NCBI GenBank assembly: GCA_029817715.1
Contig: JARUPY010000189.1
Coordinates: forward strand, 62,001 to 126,000
Direction: 5' to 3'
From: Melastoma dodecandrum
Taxonomy: Eukaryota; Streptophyta; Magnoliopsida; Myrtales; Melastomataceae
DNA length: 64,000 bases
The notes under the pieces were generated by a model. That model was not told where the DNA came from and did not search any database. It was given only the letters and a program-made list of their open reading frames with translations. Shown here piece by piece: positions 34,143 through 44,999 of this stretch. Position numbers and translations under genes: made by a program. The stretch's first letter is position 1. Every line of letters begins with the position of its first letter.

Positions 34143-37100
34143 GCTCCCATTCTTATCTTCTTCATAACAGACTTCGGGGCAGGCCAAGATCATGGACTGG
34201 GTGGGCTGAGGTTCCTACGTTACTCAAATTCTTCAGCCCAACACTTCCCGTCAAAGCTGACCTCCTTTCTCTTGTTTCGCCCGTAAACTCCTCCTCCTCC
34301 TCTGTTTCAATACTTCCATCACTTCCCGTTAAATCACACTCCTCAAGCTCCTTTCTTTCTTGTAAACTTGCTAACACAGGTCTATCGGAAACAGTTAGTT
34401 TGCTCCGCGGTGCTATGAATCTCTGTACTGGAACAAGCTTGGTAAGCGGATACGCTAACTGATCTTCAGAATGAACATGTTGAACAACAAAAGAGCTATC
34501 TATCACCTTTTCACGAACAAAGTGGTAGTCAATCTCCATATGCTTTGTTCTAGCATGAAGGATCATATTTGCTGTTAGCTGAATTGAGCTTAGATTATCA
34601 CAATATAGGACAGAGGGCTTCTAGAGCTTGATCTGCAGTTCTATTAACAGTTTTTGAAGCCATAACATCTCTTGCACCATTTGCCAGCGCCCTATACTCA
34701 GCCTCTGTGCTGGATCGAGAGACAACTCTTTGTTTTTTTCATGACCATGACACCAGATTTGACCCAAGGAAGGTACAATACGCACATGTGCTTTTCCGGT
34801 CATGTGGACAACTCGCCCAATCCGCATCTGTAAAGCACGAGATATGGAAAGAATCTCCAACAGTAAACGTTATGCCATGCGAGCTTGTACCTTTCAAATA
34901 CCGAATAATCCTTTTCACTACCTTGAGATGTAAGTGTGTAGGCTGCTGTAGGAACTGACAAGCTTTGCTCACAGCAAAACTAATATCTGGGCAAGAGTTT
35001 GTACAACATTGAAGGGCACCAACTAAACTTCTATATTCTGTAGGGTCTTCCAGTACATCACTTTCATATTTAGATAGTACACCAGATGATGACATGGGAG
35101 AGGGCATTGGATTACACTCTTGCATACCTGCCCGGTTGATGACATTAGAAATATATTTCTCTTGGCACAAATGTAGCACCGAATTATGCCTGATCACTTG
35201 ATAATCAAGGAAATAAGACAAGTTCCCAAGGTCCTTAAGAGCAAACAGCGAATTTAACCTTGGAAGCAAGCTAGCTATCTCAACCTGATTAGACCCTGTC
35301 AAAATAATATCATCAACACATACTAGAAGGATAACTATACCATCTGAAGAATGTCTGTAAAACAGAGAGGTATTGGACTGAGAGTTCCTGTATCCCCATT
35401 GTAAGAGGCAGCCACTCAATTTCATATACCAGGCTCTTGGGCTCTGTTTGAGGCCATAAAGAGCTTTTTGAAGTTTGCAGACATAAGAGGGAAATTGAGG
35501 ATGTGCACAGTCATGTGGTTGCTCCATGTAAACCGTTTCCCGGAGATCTCCATGAAGAAATGCATTGTGCACATCAAGCTGTGTCAATTTTCAGTCATAC
35601 GTCACTGCTAAGGATAGAAGAACCCTTATTGTTTGGTTCTTTACCATTAGAGTAAACGTTTCTGTAAAGTCCAGCCCCTCTGTCTGATGAAATCCCTTGG
35701 CAACTAATCTTGCCTTGCAACTTTCAAGTTCCCCATTGGATTTCAACTTCACCTTGAACACCCACTTACAACCAATAACCTTTTCTGCCCCAGTGAATGG
35801 CACAAGCACCCAGGTTTCATTCCTCTGTAATGCAGCAAGTTCACTCTCTATAGCTTCTTTCTAAAGAGGTATTGATAGTGCCTCAGCCACGGATGTTGGT
35901 TCTGTTGGTAGTGGAGGTATAGGGTGTGGGGATAGAGAGGCTGTAGTATACCTGCCTTCGACCGAGTTTGCATAGGATGAATGTTGGTAGATATTGACAT
36001 CTGCACAGAAGGATTTACCCCTGCTTTGGTTGGACTTACCTGGTTAACATCTACTACTTGCTCAGTTGGAGAAACACTCCGTAGGTTCAAAGGAGAGGTA
36101 GAAGGATCTTGTAAAGAGGTAAGACCAGGAGAGGATGAAGTTGAAATTACTGGATTTAAAACAAGTATAGGAGCTGAAGAACTTACAATTGCTGGAAGTA
36201 ACAGATCATCCTTAAAAGGAAAGACAGATTCCATAAAACGAACATCACGAGAGACATAGAATTTATTAGTAGACCTGTCAAAGCCGACATACCTTTTATG
36301 AAATGAGCTTCTTCCTAAGTAAACACAAGGTTTGGATCTTGACTCTAGTTTATGAGTATTATAGGGTCTGAGAAGAGGAAAACATTGACATCCAAACACT
36401 CGCAGTAAAGAATAATCAGGTGTAACACTATAGAAGGTCTCAAATGGAGTTTTATGAAGTAAAGTCCTAGTGGGAAGAACATTTATAACATTCACTGATT
36501 CATGAAAAGCATACGGCCAGAAAGATAAGGAAACATTAGAGTGATATAACAGGGACAAACCAACTTCCACAATATGTCGATTTTTCCTTTCAACTCTTCC
36601 ATTTTGTTGAGGTGTGTAAGGACAGGATATTTGATGAAGTATACCATGTTGTTCAAGGTATTTATGAAGGGTTCTATACTCTCCTCCCCATCGAACCTTC
36701 TGTATAGGCATTTGAAACTGAGTTTGTATGAGCTGAGGGAATTGGAGGAAGGCAGACATGGCCTGAGATTTAGTGTGAATGAAGTATATCTAGGTAAACC
36801 GGGTTGCATCATCAACAAATAATATGAAGTATCTAGCTCCAGTGACTGATTGAACAAGAGAAGGGCCCCAGATGTCTGTATGTATTAATTGGAAAGGTTC
36901 TGCAGCTTGAGAGCTAGACAAGGGAAATGATTGTCTATGATGTTTACTTAGCACGCATGACTTGCACAGGTCTGAAACAGAGGATGTAGTAGCAACATTA
37001 AAAGGAAAAACTCTATTAAGAACATCTTGATTTGGGTGACCTAATCGACAATGCCATGTGTAAGGATCTGCTCCACTATAGTTGGTAAGTAGAATCTGTG

Positions 37101-38700
37101 GTGAACAAGAGCTTCTAGGATGCTGATGTGTGTGAAGAGGCAGTCTGTACAGTCCCTGGTGTATTGGGCCTTGCATGATCGTCCGGTTTGTCTTCTTCCT
37201 TAACAAGGAAATAATTAGAATGGAATTCAATAAATACATCATTATCAAGACAAAATTTAGATACACTAACTAGACGTTGTGAAAGACTTGGAGTGTGTAG
37301 GACTTGATGAAGAGCTATAGAGTTTGAATCAGAACCCAAAACTGTTTGTCCAACATGAGCAATTCGTAATTGATGTCCATTGCCAACCATCATAGATGAC
37401 TCACCCTTATATGCAGATGCTGTAGTATGGCCATTTAGGACAAGAGTTACATGATGTGTGGCTCCCGAATCCATGAGCCAATCAGAGGGATGAGACAGGT
37501 CCTGGTTGTATGAAGGTTTCTGTAGGGTATTTTGTATGTCTGGAAGAGGGTATGTGGACAGCTCAGGTTCATAGGGAGAGTAGTGGATGTTAGTGTAATG
37601 TGTTTGGGGAGGGATAGAGGGTGACATACGAAAATAACATGTTTGAGCTGTATGTCCTAACTTATAACAGATCTGGTACTTCGGTTTAGGCCGAAATACT
37701 AGTCTATCACCCCACTGTGGTGAGACTGAGGGTGAATATGGCCTGGGAGGAGGTCTAACAAGTACTCCAGTTTGATAGGGTAAGGGAGGGTAGGATGGAG
37801 TACGGAATGAGTCGTTTAAAGGTTGTTTAAAAGGAATACGAAGAAAGGAAGGTCTTTGTAAGGTAGAGAAGGGAATATGAGATGGTTGTCTGGGTTACAA
37901 GGAGGAAAGGGGAATCTCCTTGGCTGAGTTGTACCTGCACCAGAAGTGAGTGAAGAGAATTGAACCCGAGGCAGCATAGATTCATAGACCTGGCGCTTCT
38001 CTAGCCGGATATCGAAATTGAGCAGCAGTTGATGAACTTCTTCAATGGAGGGTTGATTCGGACGACTATACACAGATGTAACGACAGGATCGTACTCTTC
38101 TGGAATTCCCTCACGTAGATACCACACATAGTCCTTATACCGTACCTTTTCTCCAATGGCGCTCAACTGATCTGAGTACATCTTTACTGTGTTGAGGTAT
38201 TGCTGCATGGTTTTGCCTTCCTTCTGAACCTGCTGCATCTGCATACGGAGATTAATAACTCGTTGTAGAATTGGATTCAAACCTCTGGCGAAGGCTCTCC
38301 CAGACTGCGTGTGAGGAGTTGCAGCACACCACTTGGCTGAGTAGCTCTGACGTAAGATACGAGAATAGGAAGCTCATTACCGATTTGTCCGTCCTCTGTC
38401 AGAGCTTGTACTCTGGATTCACCTCTTGACACTGCATATCCAGAAACTGCGAAGGAGGCATAGTTACTCCGTATACGAAATCTTCATATCCTCCCGTAAT
38501 GATGGCAGCTAGGACCTGTCCCTTCCACAGGGTGTAGTTTCCATCATCCAGTTTCAAAGTAGTCTTGAAGAAGCCAGTGGGGATCTGGATGGGAGCTGGG
38601 ATCTGCGAAGTTGACCCCATTACTCCAGAAACATTTGTATGCGAGCCCTGGCTGGCTGGTGCTGGCGTGAACTGCTGATTTACCATTAAAAGAGGATCTC
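34143..38700 (-). pseudogene. Ty1/Copia gag-pol (decayed)
   Basis: Copia order on the minus strand: gag N-terminus (38686-38399), gag core (38280-37816), protease with WLMDSGATHHVT (about 37500), GAG-pre-integrase HHCC with RLGHPN and CKSC (about 37080-36950), integrase core (36870-36400), reverse transcriptase with LDVHNAFLHG, ALYGLKQSPRAWY and active site VDDI (35809-35000), and Copia RNase H with TDADWASCPHDRKST (about 34800), ending in a DYHFVREKV tail. The integrase-before-RT order separates it from gypsy. Multiple frame breaks and stops (for example between 35591 and 35587, and within 34739-34566) make it non-coding. An adjacent primer site is well preserved. Confidence 0.92.
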
Positions 38701-38721
38701 GGCACCGTCAGGTAGACTGAT

Positions 38722-38734
38722 GGCTCTGATACCA
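38722..38734 (-). promoter_or_regulatory. Copia primer-binding site
   Basis: On the minus strand TGGTATCAGAGCC directly follows the CA end of the 5' LTR; it is the standard complement of initiator tRNA-Met. Confidence 0.9.
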
Positions 38735-38941
38735 TGAAGAACAAAGGACAAAACAAATCTGAAGAAGGAGAAGAACAGAAGATAACAAAGCAGAAGAAGA
38801 ACGAAGAAGAGGAAAACGCAGCAGAAGGAAGAAAGCTCTATATTTCCATAATGATACGATATCCAGTGTACATCCCATATATAAAGTCTCAATTACACTA
38901 AATTTAAGATAAACATCAATAACAAAAAAAAGGAATCTCGA
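38735..38941 (-). mobile_element. 5' LTR of Copia element (outer end missing)
   Basis: Matches 33861-34073, but homology ends at about 38941, roughly 70 bp short of the end inferred for the 3' LTR. No target-site duplication can be assigned. Confidence 0.75.
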
Positions 38942-39226
38942 TTTGTGAAGGGGGGCCTTCAATTTCACCTTTTGCTCACTTCACTCCTCTTTGATTGGAA
39001 GGAACTATTTCATCCATGCTTGCCTTCCGTGATTATAAAACAGGTCAAAATTGCTCCCAACACTCAGTCCCATCCACCATATTTTACATGTATATTGCCA
39101 TAATCCCTTGAGTTGAGTCCGGTTATTCCAATCTATGCATTTGCCTCCAGACCTCAGCTTCAGACAAGCCAAAAGTAGAAGCCCACCATCAGATCTGCAT
39201 CAGGAATGCAACTGCCACTGACGACA
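38942..39226. other. Short intergenic stretch
   Basis: Between the Copia LTR and the 3' end of the PPR pseudogene. Nothing recognised. Confidence 0.5.
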
Positions 39227-40676
39227 TCAATAGACCATGGACATGCCCGGAGTTTTAGATCGTTCTACACCGATCCCGTCCCTCAACTTCTTCACAGCAG
39301 ACCACCTCTCGTTACCAGCATATATGTTGGAAAGCATAACCTGATAAGCAACCTTCTCTGGCTCGATTCTGTATAGCTGCCTGGCTACAAAGTCAGCCAT
39401 TATGGTGTCGCCATGCATTTCGCAGCAAGACAATAGCGCACCCCATATTCCAGGATCTACTGGGACTGGCAAAGCCTTGACAAAATTGCACGCCACCTCC
39501 AGTTCTCCCTCCATTCCGAGAATCTTCACCATGTAAACATAGTGCTCAGTCATGGGAGGAATGCAGAACTCATCCATCATTCTTCGAAATACCTCCCTGC
39601 CCTCTTTTCCCAGGCCTGCATGGTAACAAGCAGAAAGAAGGGCGGAAAAAGTACCCGCATCGGGCCTTACTCTCACATCCAGCAGCATTTCCTCAAAAAT
39701 CATGAAAGCCTTAGATGCTTGTCCATGCAACCCAAGACCTGAAATCACGGAGTTGTACGCAACTGTGTTTTTCTCCACCATATTCTTGAAAACATGCAAT
39801 CCCGTGTCCCATTTGCCACACTTCATATACATGTCAACAAGTGTGGAAAAAATAATCACTTCAGAATCCAGATTATGGCGAATAACAGAAGCATGAATCT
39901 CTTTCCCAGGTTTCGCATTGGCTAGTTGGGCTACTGCGACCACCACACCAGCCATTAACACCCGGTCTTCTTTCCAACTCTTGCTATTCATTTTCCTGAA
40001 GATTGAGAGCGTCTTCCCATTGTCTCCACATTGACAATAACCAGTTAACAAGGCAGACCATGCCACCAAATCAGGTGCGAACAACTCATTAAACACCTTG
40101 TTCCCTAAATCTATCACCTTAAACCTAACATACATACTGACAAATGCACTGCCCACATGATCATGACTTACATATCCACTTCTCAAGCAAAGGGCATGTG
40201 TGCCTTGTCCAATGAGCATGTATTTTGAATCTGTGAAACCAGAGACTAAACCAACAAAGCTGTAGCCATCAGGGGATACTCCTAATGACCTCATTCTGTT
40301 AAACAATCTAAATGCATCTCCTCCCATCCCGCAAAAGCCATGACCATTTATCATAGAATTGCACATCACCAAGTCGTGGACGTACACTCCCTAGAACACC
40401 CTTTCTGCGACAGCGACAAGACCCAGTCTCGAATAAGCATTTACAAGTGCACTACTACAAACAGCATCCCCATTAAAACCATTAGCAACTGACTTAGCAT
40501 GGACGACCCCTAGTCCATCAACTGTAAAGCTGTCAGAGCATGCCCTTATAACACAAGCAAAGGTGAATCTATCAGGCTCTATGTCAGACTCAAGCATGCT
40601 TTTAAAAAATATGAAAGACTCTTCAAAGTTGTTTGCTTGCCTGAAGATGTTTGATCAGCGAACTGTTGCGTCTCAT
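39227..40676 (-). pseudogene. PPR protein (PLS/E class), At1g64310-like, disrupted
   Basis: A pentatricopeptide repeat protein; intact members bind organellar RNA in mitochondria or plastids. Read on the minus strand, 40676 to 39227 gives about nine repeat units with typical N-S-M-I-x-G, SALL-x-GY and AYNSVISGLGLHG segments. It ends in an E-type domain (GIWGALLSCC...GDT, MLSNIYAG...W). Wording of the repeats resembles Arabidopsis At1g64310 (from memory). Two faults: an in-frame TAG at 40391-40393 between otherwise continuous repeat sequence, and loss of the N-terminal coding region, with an in-frame TGA near 40668 just ahead of the first readable repeat. No organelle-targeting start is left. 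Confidence 0.85.
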
Positions 40677-40761
40677 ATCAGCATTCGTTGGTTGGTTGGC
40701 CTCAGGACCAGATTATTGTCTTTTTTATATGACTTAGAGGGAGTTTTTACCCTGATGACCA

Positions 40762-40983
40762 TTAAAAGTTGTATAAGGCCTTGATTCCTTCGACATCTTC
40801 GGCGTGCTGACCCTTGGAGGTTCCAGGGGTGATGTTCGGGTACATGATAGCTCCTGGGACAGAGCTGTGCCCGAGTCCTAGGAGGTGGCCAACCTCATGA
40901 AATGTGACCGTCTCGTGGTCGTATGAGTGAGCGATGACTATTGGGAGGATTAGGAGAGGGATGAAAAGTGAAAAGAAACGCAT
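40762..40983 (-). CDS. Mini matrixin-like ORF: signal peptide plus zinc motif
   Basis: A 73-residue open frame. Residues 1-18 (MRFFSLFIPLLILPIVIA) form a convincing secretion signal. It runs straight into the zinc-binding segment HEVGHLLGLGHS and the Met-turn-like AIMYPN, followed by the usual C-terminal helix of plant matrix metalloproteinases (M10A, At-MMP type). The propeptide with its cysteine switch and the first half of the catalytic domain are missing, so it cannot fold as a full enzyme. It looks like an internal deletion that joined the signal peptide to the active-site end in frame. Spacing to the hexosaminidase stop is about 0.2 kb, same strand. It may be a relic or a secreted small protein. 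The equivalent position near copy A has lost it. Confidence 0.6.
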   Translation of the reverse strand: MRFFSLFIPLLILPIVIAHSYDHETVTFHEVGHLLGLGHSSVPGAIMYPNITPGTSKGQHAEDVEGIKALYNF

Positions 40984-40985
40984 GA

Positions 40986-43868
40986 GACATGGACGCCATG
41001 GATGAGTCAATTGCTTGAGTGAGCGAGTGGTTTGGGGATTGTGATGGGTAATTAATGCAACCATTTGGAGAGACGTTATCACTAATCTAAGCACAAGAGC
41101 TCACGAGATCATTCTGAAATTTAGGACAAGGTTTCGGTTAAACTACAGATTGGCAAGGATACTAATTTGTTCTTGGAGTGTAATTCTATTCTTCAATAAG
41201 ATCAAGCAAATGGATGGACTGTGTTGCACATTCCCGGGTTGTTTATGCACCAGCGTGGCTGGATCGGCTCGGCCTGGACTCCCCTGCCCACCATCCTGTT
41301 CCGCCACTCGTTTAGTCGGTCAGTTGCAGCTGCATACCTCTTCTTTCCCATCTCATCCCGGTTTCCCGACCACAAAGCCTCTGCCAAAGCTGAGGCTCTA
41401 GGCCACAGCCTAGGATCGAGAACTTCTGGATCCGCCAGCTCCGACCAAAGTGCAACCTCTCCACCTAACACTAGCTTTTCTTCCTCTTTGGTCAGGTTAT
41501 AGGCAATGTCGTAGTTGTAGATCATCTGCCATGTCTTGAAAGGGCCACACCATGAGCCCCCATTCCCCTGATCCGTGAATGGGGACTGGTCATACTGGCT
41601 GTTGTTTCCGAGGAAACTCCCGTGCCCGCAGTCCAGATAATAGAACTCCGATGAGGACACTATGGTGCGATACCCGGATGAAACTAGCTTTTTGGTGTTG
41701 TTGGGGCCATTGTTCCATGTCTGTAAGATGACATGCTCAGTCGGAAGAAGCGACGCATGTACCTTGATGTTGGAATCCAGTAAGATATCTTCCCAGTACA
41801 CTACGGTTCGGTTCTGTGACAGGATATACGGTAACGTTGACTTGACGAACATTTCTAGGAGCTGGCTTAAGGTGCCGTTTTTGGCGAGGTAGGACTGGAC
41901 CAGGGGATCTGCTTTCCAGCACCCGGGAACGATCTCATCGGCTCCGGCATGGTAGAACGAGTCGGGAAACATTTCCGTGACATCGTCGATGACATTTTTC
42001 ATTACCTTGTAGGTCTTTGGGTTCAGTGGATTGAGATGGCCAGTTCCGGGCTCGGATGCCAGCCTATCTGCCCAGTCGCTCCCGGCAGGCCACCAGAACA
42101 TGTTTGAGCAGGTTACGATTTCTGGGTAAGCTCCGGCCCAGGATCCCGTATGAGCTGGTAAAACGGTTCGAAGGAATAAGTATACAAAACATTCATGTAG
42201 GAATAATGATGAACACACGAGAACATAAGGAAAATTGAACGAGGAAACTAACCGGGGGCATCTATCTCTGGCAAAACTCTAACCCCATGTTGAAGACCAT
42301 ACTCGATGATCCGGCTAATATCAGCAGGAGAGTACTGGAACTCGCTCCCATAAGAGCCATTAGCAGCAAGCTCAGGCTCCGAGGGCAATACTACAGGAAA
42401 TGAATGTGAGTCTGTTATGTGCCAATGGAAAACATTGAGCTTGTTTGCACTCATGGCTCCAATTGTCCTCAGGATGTCCTTAACATCGTAGTAATTCCTC
42501 GAAGTATCGAGCATAACCCCTCTGTAAGCATAGATGGGCCAGTCTACCACCTCAATTCCAGCAGCGACTCTAGGTGGCTTACCCCAGACCAATTGGCTGA
42601 AAGTCTCCAGGCCCCTCATGGCTCCCCAAACCGTCTCGGCAATCAAAGTTGCTCGATTACCCGACATCGGGATATTTAGACTGTAGGACTCGTTCACGCC
42701 ATGGGTGAGAGGAGCAGCGAGATTTTTTACCGTTATGATAAGAGCTTGCAAAGAGGGGCCATTGGTCGGGTTTACCTTTGGGGTGACAAGTGGATGGTAA
42801 TTTTCAGTCTTGATGAGTTGAAGGTAGCGATTCACGGCCACGAACAGGTAACGGTGGTAGGGGGAAGAGATGACGAAAGAAGGGGAGAGGGGGGTAGACG
42901 AGTGGACCGGCCAGGACATTGTCCTAGGCTGCGGCCAAACGCTGATTGCGCTACATCGGACAGCGAAAATGAAAAGGAGAATCGCGGTGGGATTGGCCAT
43001 TCCTTCTTCGGGTAAGACGGGGAATGCGGCTTCAAGCCTTAAACAGAAAGCTGCAAAGGAGAACAGCAATTCTCAGGCTCCTCGATAATGATACAAACTC
43101 CACCATGGGCGAGCAGAAATAACAGTAATAAAAAAAAAACCCAGAAATTCTCTGGTAACTAAGTCGGAGCAACAGCAAGAAAGAAGTTTTACCCAGTTAG
43201 CACAGATGCATCGCCCACATCAAATCCATTTGGTAGCGGTGGTGGTGGGGATCCAATTCAAAAGCAACACGGAATGAAATTGGAAGCAGGAGAAGTAGTA
43301 ATTCGAGGATGGCCTGACCTGGATCGCATTTTTACCCATAAAAGTTAACCATTGGGAGAAAAGGGGCTGATACTGACCATTAGCACAGAGGAATCCGGCC
43401 GCTGAGGTTGAATTAGGACAGCGAAGTCCGCCGTCATCCTTGTCTTGTATCTTCTGGCCGAGGGTGGTTGACTTTGACTGAAGTTGGAGTGATTGACCGT
43501 GGGATTTAGGAAAAAAGTAGGAACAAGAGGAAAGGCCGAAAGATCGAGGATTCAAAGTTCAAACTCCCTTTTTAAAACCGAAGATGGTTAAGAACAGGGT
43601 AAGCTAAGTCCGACTTATAAGAGTAATCAGACATCCTGCGACACCTGCCCCTCCACTTCTGTGGAAGGTTAGTCGGGGGACTCTTATCTCCCTACTGAAC
43701 CTGTATTTAGTGTAGGTTCAAGGAACCCGCTCCTCTCCTTCACCTTCACCTGGATTTAACCTACACCCATCATGATAGAACGACCCAGATTATGTTATTT
43801 AACGCCACTCCCTGCAAAAGACCAACACCCCATGTACAAGTTCAGCACAATGTTAATTGATTTCCCAT
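40986..43868. repeat. Segmental duplication, copy B
   Basis: Homologous to 16675-19162 and, after a 12.4-kb gap there, to 31602-32090. Same orientation. It covers the hexosaminidase gene, its 3' flank and its upstream DNA. Coding parts look more than 90% identical by eye; flanks are more diverged with small indels. Confidence 0.88.
41202..43000 (-). CDS. Beta-hexosaminidase, GH20, HEXO2-like (copy B)
   Basis: Same predicted role as copy A: a secreted exo-hexosaminidase. Exon 1 is 43000-42253, intron 42252-42155 (98 bp, GT-AG), exon 2 42154-41202: 566 residues, identical exon sizes to copy A. The start at 43000 gives an N-terminal signal peptide. The in-frame ATG 69 bp upstream is also conserved in copy A but less likely. 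Conserved GH20 features: [19 protein letters not shown] at the exon junction then HTGSW, HAGADE with the Asp-Glu pair (about 322-323), and WNNGP and WPRASALAE. This copy keeps the family consensus where copy A has changed, so it is the better candidate for the ancestral activity. Upstream DNA is uninterrupted for at least 0.8 kb. Confidence 0.93.
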
Positions 43869-43879
43869 ATGTATAAATA

Positions 43880-44997
43880 ATATATATAATATGACTACAA
43901 GTGGGAGTGGGGAGATCGGATTAGTCGGAGGAAGCCAAGTTCTAGTGCAAGAGATCGCAGAACTTGTTATCAGTGTCCTGCAACAGCAGGGACAACTATA
44001 AACTGCACAGCACGGTGAATACATTGCGCCAAAATGAGGTCTAGCCATTGGCATTGGGCAGAGCAGTTCAAGGACTTTCCAGACACACCATAATTAGTCA
44101 TGGCACTAGCAGATGAATCAACAACTGGAGCTTTACTGCCGCTTTCTGGACGGTGTTATTGCTCCAGCGGAGTTCGCTCAGGTATCGCAATTGCCCCTGT
44201 TTCATTTACTTGAACATTAGCATCCTTCATAAGTCAATCCTTGTAGCTCTCTTTATCAAGGCTCGACTTCCCAGAGGTACTGGCATTCAAACTGGTCGGA
44301 ATTAATTATAAAAAAAATTGACGGAATTTTGATAGAAGCAGGAGAAGCCGCAGGATCATCTCCAACATCTTTGCCTTTCTTACAACATGAGTCTCCTAAA
44401 CTTTGATAATGCATCACCTAATGTAACAAACCTCAAGTTTGATGATGCTTCCTGCTTCAAATACTGGCAGTGACACTTCATTGACTGGCAGTTTCTCCAT
44501 CATTTGGAGGTTGCATCACCATACCAAAGGATTAGCCATTTCTGCAAAAATGTTTGCAAAATCAGACAAGGCTGGACTGGAGGAAGCAGCATTAAGAACG
44601 AAGTCAGCGGCCAGCTTCAGGAGACTTTCACGAAGAGATTTGGGGACAGACCTCAAGGCTTCAGTAACTGCAGCGTTGGTGAAAGAAAGAGGATCTAAGA
44701 GGAGTACAACATGCACTTGATGCGGCAGTCATTTGCCAATTTTCTCATTGTCGAGAACAACATTGGTCCTAAGAAACTTGAGGTTTTGTCACATGATGTC
44801 ATGCAGATCTTCTTCCTCGAAAAGAGTCACCGCATCGCCATCCTCATCGACGTAGGTGATGGTCAGGAGTCACATCAGAAGGGATCTCAAAAAGGCTCAG
44901 GATCTTAGCCTTTCATGCCATTCATGTCAAGGTTGAGTTCTCCATTATCTACCCGAGCATTGACGCGCCTCAACTTCCCTCCGTAGTTCACCTTCAT
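43880..44997 (-). pseudogene. NBR1-type autophagy receptor, N-terminal fragment
   Basis: Read on the minus strand from an ATG at 44997: a PB1 domain begins VNYGGKLRRVNARV, and in another register continues with the OPCA-like acidic motif YVDEDGDAVTLFEEEDL (about 44855-44805). Then QNLKFL, and the region NAAVTEALRSVPKSLRESL (about 44686-44630) that follows PB1 in plant NBR1/JOKA2 proteins, selective-autophagy cargo receptors that bind ATG8 and ubiquitin. The frame changes at least twice and stops occur (for example near 44907). The ZZ, NBR1 and UBA domains are not recognised, so it is a broken 5' piece. The 43.9-44.2 kb tail is degenerate. I rate the family assignment good, function nil. Confidence 0.7.
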
Positions 44998-44999
44998 TC

